The position numbers and the translations under genes are program-made. Positions 55,145 through 64,000 of a stretch of DNA of 64,000 bases are shown one piece after another; the first letter of the stretch is position 1, and each line of letters opens with the position of its first letter. Source of the stretch: Brachionus plicatilis. Lineage: Eukaryota; Rotifera; Eurotatoria; Ploima; Brachionidae. The notes under the pieces were generated by a model that had not been told where the DNA came from, did not search any database, and saw only the letters and a list, made by a program, of their open reading frames with translations. The DNA is taken from the NCBI GenBank assembly GCA_010279815.1, contig QEOQ01000348.1, forward strand, positions 269,154-333,153. The letters are read 5' to 3'.

Positions 55145-58100
55145 ATGACTGAATGTCCAGACCCCCACAACGATCGTCTGATTCAAATGCAGATCCAAAG
55201 ATGTCATAGCCAAATATACCACAATAATTCTATACGCTCAACCAAGCACATTAACACAACTAACTTCCACTACAAATTACGCCGAGTGTAAGTCGATTTT
55301 TTTTTCAGAAAATTTTCTTATCACAGGACTTAACCAAATTTTCTTAAACCATTAGTTTTTTTGTTTTCAAAAAAAAAAAAATTTGAAAAAAATTCTAGTT
55401 TATTTTTTTATTTTTAAATATTTGAAAATGTCATTATAATTAAAATAAATGTTTAGCATTTGAATATTAAAATGTCTGAGTTTTTAAATTGTGATTTATG
55501 GATCTAATCCATGGTTAAATTTAAAGAAGGTATTAACAGTTTCTTTTGATTTAAAAAGAAATTGTCTATTTGATTCTCGAAGCGGTTGATTGACATTAAT
55601 AAATAGACTTCATGCCTCTTTAAATACTGATTAACATTTGTTTCATTAATTAATTTAAATGTTTTAAATCTATTTTATAAATACAAGTTTTATCATTTAA
55701 TTTTTCAGTTGCTAAATTAGAGAAATTTATTTGAAGAACCAAAATTAAGAGTAAAAGATAAGGTATCAAAAAATAACATAAATTTTTAGATTTTATTTTC
55801 ATTCTATAATTTTAACATTAATTAAAAAGTCTCAAAGATAAAAAATGTAGACCCTTTGTCTTAAATAAAATATTTTTTTAATAAAAAGTTTCAATAAGTT
55901 AAAAATATTTTTTTTCTATCTATTTAAGTTTAAGTTAAATTTTATAAGTATTTTTAATAATTGCGAATTTTTATTTTATTTGGTGAAAAAGAAAAAATTT
56001 AGGGTATTTTATTCAAATTTTGGGAAATCTGAGTTTAATTGAAAAATTAAAAAAAAAAAGTTTAATGATTATTCCAAAAATAAAACATAAAAATCTTATT
56101 GTATAAATAATTGTAGTTATATAAAAAAATTATAAAACAGCTCTCAAAAAACCTTTACTTTTTTTTAGAAAAATTTAAAATAAGAAAATTATTATTTGAA
56201 ATGTGTTACCAAAATAAAAAAAAGATTTATTAAGAACATAATCTTTCTATAATTTAATACTATTAAATTATAAAAAAACAAGTAAATTAAATATAAAAAG
56301 TTAATTGATGATGCAATCTTTTTTATAATTTTTTAATAATTAAAATCGACTGAAGAAGAAAATTAATTTATTTTATTAAGTTTCAAATATACATTGACCA
56401 ATTGGTCACATAAGAAAAAGGACCCAGAATGCTTTTTCTAAAGATTTTATTTGATACAAATTATTTTTTTGAAATTTTTTTAATTCCAAAATAAATGGAT
56501 TTAGATGATTTCCTTTAGATCGACCCTTTAAATCAGCTAAAAAAGTTGATGAACATTGCAGTTTTGTACCCAGAAAGTCCATTTATTTTTAAATTGAAAA
56601 AAATTTAGAAAAAAAATAAATTTTTTTGTTCATAAAATTGAATATGTTAACTTTAATAGTCAATTTCACCATCGTTTGTTCATATTTTTTACTGAAGATT
56701 TTTTTAAAGTAAATTTTGAGATCAGATGGTCAAACTTTTGACCAGACCCAAAAATTATTCAAATTTTGAAGTAAGTATTTGAAATATTTTTAATTAGAAA
56801 AAAAATTTTGTTTTGGAAATAAAAAAATTTCTTAAAAATACAAAACCGATTTTAAAAATAAATATTCTATTTTTCGATTTATTTCTCAAAAAATTGGCAA
56901 ATTTTATAATTGAAAAAATTTCGATTTTGAAAAAACTTTTATCTTTAAGTTTACTTTTAATATATTTTCTTCTGCCTTGTCCAAAATAAAGCTCATTTTT
57001 TTTGTTCTTTATTAAAGACACAAATTAAAATTATTCTATGCATTTTGCTTGTTAAAGACACAAAAATCCTTGGAAAAAAAAACAATTAAAATCCTACCAA
57101 TTTTTAAAAAAATTTCTACTTTAAATATTTTTTCATCCTTTGCAGCTACAGTACCATATTGGTCAAGTACCACTATATGGTCATATTGGTCGGCATTTTG
57201 TTCGCCGGCCTCCTCACCGGCCTCAGTTTTCTCAAACAACCTCTGCCTGACATAATGGACCCGAGTCGGGTAAGTGAATTTTTTCTCTAGTCACGTGATC
57301 AACTTTTTTCGCCTAGGGTTTTGGCGCACGCGGTCCCGGCACTCTAACCAGCCAGTTGATAGTCATGAAAAATGTCAACTCCCAGCTGACCAAATACAAT
57401 GACTACATACTCGATTTGTACGAAAAAAAAAAGCTACTAAACATCTCTGCAGAGCCAAAGTACGACCAAAACTATGACCAAAATTTTGATCCAAAATATG
57501 ACCAAAACTATGACCAAAAGTTTGACCCAAACTATGACCAAAAGTTTGATCCAAAATATGACCAAAATTATGACCAAAAGTTTGACCATTATTACGACCA
57601 AAATGTTGACCACTATGATTACGACAATGGCACTATTTATGACTTGGAAAATGGTGAAAAAGAGCCCAGTATTAGCAAACGCCAAATTTTATATGAACTG
57701 TCCGATGAGGATGAGTTGGAGCTGTTGCTGAATGAAGTGATCTACAATAATTTAAAAGGAGATGAAATAATTGGCATGCTGGAGCCTGGCGAGCTTAAGA
57801 TGACCAAATATCCAAGTGTGAGCGAGACATACGCCACGTGTAACTTTTCGAGTGCACTGGACTCTAATTTGGAGTTTTACTTTCACAATAAAGACAACCA
57901 TGATATGTTGAGTGTTGACAATCTAAAAAAACTTTGCCAATGGGACCAATCTTTGCGCCAGAGTCTAAATTTTAGTTCCAATTGTTACATTTCGTTGCCA
58001 AGATTTATCCAGCTGTTGAACAACAAGACCAAATGTGAGGACATTGATGAGTCAGATGTGGAACATGTGCGCAATGTGACCAAAGCATGCCACAGATTGG

Positions 58101-61100
58101 AAAATAGCGGCGTTTTGTACGCCTTTGCCGAGACTGATCGCCACAAATCAGACATCATAAAACTAATTGACAAAAAGAAGCCATTGAACAAATTTGTCAG
58201 ATTGGCCGGCCTGGACCAGTCCATTTGTTCCTACAAAAATCTAATGTACATTTTTTACGAGTTTTTGGTTGACAAAAATTTTGCATCTACTGATACAGTG
58301 AGCTATTCGGCGCTGGTCATCAGCAACGAGAACAAAGTGTACAGCAACGAGTTTTTGTTCAATTACTACTATAGGAATTACCATGGATCGAGTTACAAAT
58401 TGGGTGATATAAATGGCACTGAGCTGAACGCAATTAACTTGGCTGGTATTCGGATGGAAGCGGCGATGCGCGTCATCGGCGCCGAGATGATGCTCATAGC
58501 TGTGGCCATCACTCTGATTGTCATGGTCACTCTGGTCTACCTCAGGTCCATATTCATTTCGTTCATTGTCAATCTTGGAGTTGTGGTCAGCTTTGGCATT
58601 GCGTTTTTTTTCTACCGAATTGTTTTCGGCATAGTTCTGTTTCCGTTCTTGAACATGATGGCTGCTTTTTTGCTCATTGGCATCGCTTGTGACAATGTGT
58701 ACGTTCTTTTCGACTGCTGGTACACAGAAAAAGCCAAAGTGATCATGGAGGACTTGCCCGATCAACTCGAAGCATGTGGCAATGATGATCAAGCGGTGCT
58801 GGACAAAGCTAGACCGTTGCCAACTATTTTTATAAAGAAAAAATTTTATAAATCGAAAAATTTTGACTGCAGTGACATGCCTGAGTTGTACCGTGAGTTG
58901 ACTCAAAAAGGTAAGCTAATTTTTTTTTTATAAGAGATTATAAGAGAAAATTTGAAAATTTAAAAAATTATTTTATTGAGATATTTTATAAGGAGAAAAA
59001 AAGTTGTCATTAGTTTATTTTCAAATAAAAATAGAATTTTTGTAAACTTTTTTATTTTTCTGTGAATAGCTAATAAATTAATACTGACCCAGAGAAGACA
59101 CTTCAGTTTGGACTCATTTTTAAGGTATTTCTTTCTAAAAATTCAAAAAAAAAAGAATAAAATTAATTAATTTGATAAAGTTTTAAATTTAAATTCACAA
59201 TGTGTTTTTTTTTTTTGTAGAATTTATAATGTATTCTCTTTCAAGAGTAATTTAATAAATTTTTTAATGACTTCGTTTCAAATATTTACCTGGATTTTCT
59301 TTTTATCTCTAATAAAATTTAAATTATGCTTAGATAATAACATTTTTAAGTAAATAGCTTTTTTACTAATTCATTTCACTGGCAATAAAAATGAATAAAA
59401 TTAGGAATCAAATAAAGTGAAGTAACAAAAAACAAATTCCTTTTTCTTTAAATTTATAATTAAAATTTAAAAATTTTAAATTTTTTTTATCTAAAAATTT
59501 ATTTTTTAGTTTTAGATTTTTCCAGAGTTGTTTAAAAGCCATAAGTTTCAAGTCAAGTCCAAGTCCAGACTTTTTTTTTTCAAAAGTCAATGTCCGGGCT
59601 TTAAAATTTTGAATATTGAAGAAGAATTGTGAAGACTTTAAAACAACTCTGGATTCTTTTAATTTTTACAAAATTGAAAATATTTCAATCAATAACAAGA
59701 TAATCTCTTTTAAAGAAATTAAATGATGCCAATATAAATTACACGTATTTTTAATTTGGTCGAATAAAGGAATTTTTTTTTATTAGTTGACATGTTTGTA
59801 AATGACACGTAGTTACTTTATTTTCTTTTTAAAACTTTTTAAAAGAACTTAAAACCATAAAACCCTTTTGAAAAAAAAATATTAAAAAAAAATAACATTT
59901 TGTATCCCATATCGTTTAAAAGCTTATTTTCGACTTTTTTGAATTTTTGAAAATAAAATTAAATTATTGAAAAATTTCCATTAATTTAATATTAAACTTA
60001 GCTTGTTTTCTTGTCGCTATTTAAAGAATCCGGTTGGTAAATAGTGACTGAAAAAAATATTTAATTTTCAGTAAATGATTGTTTTAAATTTAAATAACGC
60101 TTGGTTTAGATTAAAAAGTTAAATTTTTTCCAAGAAAGTCATGCATCATTTTCTATTTAATAATTTTCAAAAAAAAACATATTGTTATTATACTGACATT
60201 GCCTTCCAAACTATTTAATTGAAAAAAATGTAGTTAATAACTATGTCGACTTTTTTTTACAGTTTATTTTGAAAAATCAATTTATTATTTAAAACTTTTA
60301 TTAAAAATAATTGATTGACTTAACTACTAATTTTGAATAAATAATTAAATAAATCAAGTTTAGTAAATAATTTTCTTAAATGATCAATAGTTCAGCCTAC
60401 GCATTTGGTGGTATTTTACAGTATTTGCATGTTTTGGTCAACTCAAGTGCTGCATTTATAAATTAAGAAATAATTTTGATAAATGCTTTGATCCTTAATA
60501 TAAAAAAGACCTGTTTTTGGGTTATCCGAATTTCAATGCTTTTGAAAAGACTTTTATTTTTAATTTTTTTAGGAAGCTTTTTGATTATAAATATTTAATA
60601 GTTAATTATTTTATGCCGAGTGTGATGTATCAAATATTAGAGAAAAAAAAATTCTTCAAATTAGTGTATTAATTTTTTTTCTTATACACTCAATTTTTGG
60701 TCAAATTCAATAAATTAACAATTTTAGATAAATAAAATAATTAATTGATAAATTTTTGCAGCATACATAGTAAAGTCTAAAAAGGTTACTAAGGTTGAAT
60801 TATCTTATATAGAACCAAAAAATAAAATTAAGATTAGTTTAGTTTAGTTTATTGAATAAATATAAATGACACAGTTAGTGACATACACCGTTTATTACAG
60901 TGCTATTTCTGTAAATTACTTTAAATAAATATTTTTATTTTAGGAATTAAGAAAAATAAATAAAAATAAGGTTTTAAGTCGAGTCTATTTTGATGTTATT
61001 TAATGTTGCATTTTCTCGTGTGTGTTTTGATTCCTATTTTTGCCTCGAACATCTTGTTGCAAATTGGGCATTTTGTTTTGTTTTTCGGTTCTTCTGTTCT

Positions 61101-63930
61101 TTTATGAATTTTATCTTATGTAGATGGCTTATTTAATCTGGAGAATTCTTTCTTGTCAAATTCATCCCTTAAAGTACTTATACATTTTTGTATTATTCTC
61201 AGAGTTGTTTAAAAGTCATAATGTCAAAGTCAAGTCAAGTGTTGTGACTTTTTTGAGGTCCTCTCCTAAAAGTTAGTTTTTTAAAGTCCTTATTTGAAAT
61301 GCCTTTTTTAAAGTTCTCTTCTTGAAAATGACTTTTTTGAGGTTTTCTCCTAAAAGTAATTTTTTTAAGGGTCGTTTAAAAGATTGTTTTCGACTTTTTT
61401 GAATTTTTGAAAAAAAAATTAATTATTTGAAAAAATAACATAAATTGAATATGAAGCTTAGCTTGTTTTCTTGTCGCTATTTAAAGAATTCGGTTGGTAA
61501 ATAGTGACTGAAAAAAAATATTTTTTTTAATATAATAATAAATATTTTACCGTTACATGTAATTTTTAAGGCGGAAAAATAGATTTTATGCCGTTCTAAG
61601 TAGTTCTTAAGGCGGACAAATAAATATTTTACCGTACCAATTAGTTTTTAATGCGGACAAATAAATATTTTACCGTTCCATTTAGTTATTAAGGCGGCCA
61701 AATGAATATTTTGCCGTTCCATGTAGTTATTAAGGCGGCCAAATGAATATTTTACCGTACCAATTAGTTTTTAATGCGGACAAATAAATATTTTACCGTT
61801 CCATGTAGTCATTAAGGCGGCCAAATGAATATTTTGCCGTTCCATGTAGTTATTAGGTTGACCAAATAAATATTTTACCGTTGTTACCGTGATAAAGAGT
61901 TATAAGGGTCTTTAAATAATTAGCTAAAACATTTCGAAAATTTAAAAACATGTAAAAAATCTATTTTAATGTGACGTCATTTGACAATCTTAAAAAAAAA
62001 AAAACTAGTCAATTAAAAAAACTTTTATCCAAAAGGCATAGACATAAACAAGTATACATTGAACATGTCTTATGTGCGTGAAGCTCCATTGAGCAACGAG
62101 CAAATGATCAGAGCCATGTCGGGCACACTGCACCACGCAGCCAGCAGCATATTTGTCACATCGTTCACAACAGCGGCCGCCTTCATGACCAACCTAATAA
62201 CCAAACTTCCCGTTGTTCAACTGTTCGGCTTTTTCACCGGCTCCTGCATCATAGTCTACTTCATCCTGGTAATAACAGTGATATCCGCATTCGTTGTCAC
62301 CTACGAAAAGTACTTGCAGCATTTCAGCTCCAAATTGTCGTGTAGCAAAAGACTGGAGCGATTGTACGAGCGAAGCATCGAGACCATGTCTCAAATAAAC
62401 CAGTATGTGATCAGCGAACGTTTGCCAAGCATGCTGTTCAAGCTGCGCGCACTCTGGTTCTTGGTGTTTTTGGCAGTGGGCTGCTGGGGCATGTACGCCG
62501 TGTTCGTCGATCCAAAGCTCAGACCCAACTCAAAATGGCGCTACGAATTCTTCCAAAAGGGAAACAAATTCGAAAATTTTGAGTTCGGTCTGCGCGATCA
62601 ATTTCTCGCCTATGTGAACCACGAGCAGCGTAACATGACCAATCCGGAAATATTTTTTGTGTTTGGCATCAGTAATGAGGACACGGGCCGCGTCTTCGAC
62701 CCTGACGACGACGGCCACTTGCTCTTCGACACCAACTTTAACTTTTTGTCCGAGCACTCTCAGCTATGGGTGAACGAATTCATAACCAAGCGGCTGAATG
62801 AAAGCAGGCATTTGTTTTTGAGCGCGGACATTGTGTCCGAGTGGCAGGACTATTTGTTTCAGATGCAGTTTTTTTGCCAGAAAATTTTGGCCGTAAATTT
62901 GTTCAGTGGACGAGTGGAGCTGCCGTTCGAGAGCGACAAGCTGCACAGGTGCCAGGAAAAAATTAAAAAACTGCTCGAGGACTCGGACCTGGCCGGTTTT
63001 GAGAATTTGATGGCGGCGTTTCCGCGCCGCATCATTTTTGTCTCAAATGAAAAAGGAGTGGCCGGTCTGATCCTGCGGGTGAACGCGAACAGCTCGTTTT
63101 TTGACTTTGACTCAGTGGACGCCTACTACCATCAGCTGGTCGACTTCCAGAACAAGTACATAAGACCGGCGCCAATTGGACTCAACACCGGATGGTTTAT
63201 CAGCGTGGGCTTTGCTCTGTACGACCTGCAGAACCAGCTGATCACGGGCACGTACTCGTCGCTGGTCGCCTCCATGATAATTGCGCTGGTCTTTTTGCTG
63301 TTGACCAGCGGCAACATATTCATCGCTTTCTACGCCATTACAAGCATTTCGTTCAGCATTGCGGTGACCATTGCCATATTTGTGTCGCTGGGCTGGGAGT
63401 TGAGCATTCTGGAGTCGGTGGTGATCATAATGAGTGTGGGGCTGTCGGTGGACTTTGCGTGCCACTACGGGGTCGCCTACATCAACTCGGACAGAAACTT
63501 TCCGAGGGTCAAAGAAAAGTCTTGGTGGAAGAGGTACGTGATGGCGAATGCGGAGAGAAAGCTCAGGATCAAGGACGTGTTTAGGCGGGTGGGCTCGGCA
63601 GTGTTGATGGCCGCACTGACCACCTTTTTGGCCGGCACCAGCATGTATCCGTCCAAGTTGACCAGTTTTTCCAAAATGGGACAGTTTCTGATGCTGGTAA
63701 TGTGCACTAGTTATTTGTATGCGACATTTATGTTCGTGCCGCTGTGCGCCATGTTCGGTCCGACGCACAACTTTGGCAATTTGAACTTCAGAGACTGGGG
63801 AATGAAGATTGCCAAGGTGTGCTACAAGAAAGCTCACCACAAGCACAAGCAGGCCGATGTGGCCGAAGAGCGGGCCTTGAATGAGAATGTGGTTAGTTTT
63901 AGTCTGGTGAGGGCCAAGAGTGGCGAGTGA
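55145..63930 (+). CDS. disp: Dispatched-family RND transporter (patched-like membrane protein)
   Basis: Four exons: 55145-55287, 57146-57269, 57317-58910 and 62036-63930. Phases match at all joins and give 1251 aa. A short cytoplasmic N-terminus precedes TM1 (YHYMVILVGILFAGLLTGL). PSRGFGARGPGTLTSQLI matches the D-P-x-x-GFEPRGT-x-IG-x-R block of Dispatched. A large extracellular loop follows, then the sterol-sensing-like bundle with GIACDNVYVLFD (GxxxD in TM4), and ASSIFVTSFTTAAAFMTNLI. The second half repeats the pattern, with GLSVDFACHYGVAY as the second GxxxD. Dispatched exports cholesterol-modified Hedgehog ligand in animals that have it; the cargo here is not shown. Oddities: an in-frame YDQN-type repeat in the first loop and Asn after the TM4 Asp, where relatives have Asp-Asp. 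Confidence 0.9.
56400..56749. repeat. Copy of the GGGTCTGGTCAAAAG MITE in Dispatched intron 1
   Basis: The right end TCAAACTTTTGACCAGACCC finishes at 56749. The interior is near-identical to 36877-37172, and the flank 56760-57060 is near-identical to 37180-37490, so a composite of about 600 bp is shared between the two introns. Confidence 0.75.
57460..57615 (+). repeat. In-frame 12-bp minisatellite in Dispatched exon 3
   Basis: Repeats of TATGACCAAAAC / TTTGATCCAAAA type code alternating YDQN, FDPK, YDQK and FDPN for about 50 residues (about 140-190) in the first extracellular loop. All units keep the frame. Confidence 0.92.
58911..61199. other. Dispatched intron 3, other content
   Basis: Apart from the hAT-like copy at 59523, this is A/T-rich intron. 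About 59890-60070 and 61370-61520 share a block (TTAGCTTGTTTTCTTGTCGC, then a GGTTGGTAAATAGTGACTG run), a dispersed repeat of unknown type. No exon seen. Confidence 0.4.
59523..59651. mobile_element. hAT-like MITE, CAGAGTTG family, 129-bp copy
   Basis: In Dispatched intron 3. CAGAGTTGTTTAAAAGCCAT at the left and GACTTTAAAACAACTCTG at the right, flanked by GATTTTTC and GATTCTTT, an imperfect 8-bp duplication. Confidence 0.75.
61200..61360. mobile_element. hAT-like element, CAGAGTTG family, left end only
   Basis: CAGAGTTGTTTAAAAGTCAT at 61200 with AAGTCAAGTCAAGTG behind it and repeated CTCCTAAAAGT units. No right end was found. Confidence 0.5.
61551..61881 (+). repeat. 41-bp minisatellite, about 8 copies, in Dispatched intron 3
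   Basis: The unit is ATTTTACCGTTCCATGTAGT followed by TATTAAGGCGGCCAAATGAAT. Variants alternate (CCGTACCAATTAGTTTTTAATGCGGAC). The unit is far richer in CG dinucleotides (CCG, GCGG) than its surroundings. Confidence 0.92.
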
Positions 63931-64000
63931 GGGAAAGAGAGATGGGCGCGTGGTAATTTCGAATCTCAATTTGGAGATGCTTTCTAACAGTGCCTAATAC

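Noticed and set aside
57437..57685. Antisense frame of repeated hydrophobic residues opposite the YDQN repeat
   Set aside because: It is the complement of a 12-bp coding repeat; the sense frame belongs to the Dispatched gene with matching splice phases.

Overview
This is an AT-rich (visibly about 70-75% A+T) stretch of an intron-containing animal nuclear genome from a short-read style scaffold (one 659-base N gap). The gene set (a three-domain chitin-binding protein, COG8, a Domino/EP400-type remodeller, SMC6, a peptide-type GPCR, SNRPF and a Dispatched protein) fits a protostome invertebrate. A small, very AT-rich genome such as a rotifer would fit, but nothing here fixes the phylum. Introns fall into two size classes: about 47-59 nt, and 0.4-4.3 kb introns filled with transposon debris.

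Layout. 0-1.4 kb: secreted chitin-binding (CBM14) protein on the minus strand, with a TATA box. 1.4-4.5 kb: transposon remnants, an assembly gap and a tandem repeat. 4.5-6.3 kb: COG8, single exon, minus strand. 6.5-8.7 kb: a hAT-like MITE, a dead mariner fragment, a short AT-hook ORF pair and a reverse-transcriptase scrap. 8.7-32.3 kb: one large minus-strand gene encoding the SWR1/INO80-class ATPase Domino/EP400. I joined its eight coding exons; all splice phases agree and give an uninterrupted protein of about 2420 aa. A composite terminal exon gives a second, shorter form of about 1547 aa. 32.3-36.1 kb: nested mobile elements between two divergent genes. 36.1-46.0 kb: SMC6, eight exons, 1111 aa, plus strand. 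46.0-48.2 kb: tandem repeats, including a stray copy of the end of the next gene. 48.2-49.5 kb: intronless rhodopsin-class GPCR, minus strand. 53.5 kb: SNRPF (Sm F), intronless. 55.1-63.9 kb: Dispatched, four exons, 1251 aa, plus strand.

How the genes relate. They are not an operon and share no pathway. They are mostly housekeeping functions: Golgi tethering (COG8), chromatin remodelling (Domino), chromosome maintenance (SMC5/6), splicing (SNRPF) and lipid-modified ligand release (Dispatched). The accessory content is a dense set of palindromic MITE families, pogo/Tigger elements, CR1/jockey-like LINE fragments and minisatellites, mostly inside long introns. Two insertions can be timed because their empty sites also lie in this window.

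I did not find a clear new biological system. The most interesting observations are the two-ended Domino gene with a 33-nt microexon, the nested transposon stratigraphy with internal empty sites, the duplicated GPCR tail, and the YDQN-type repeat inside Dispatched.
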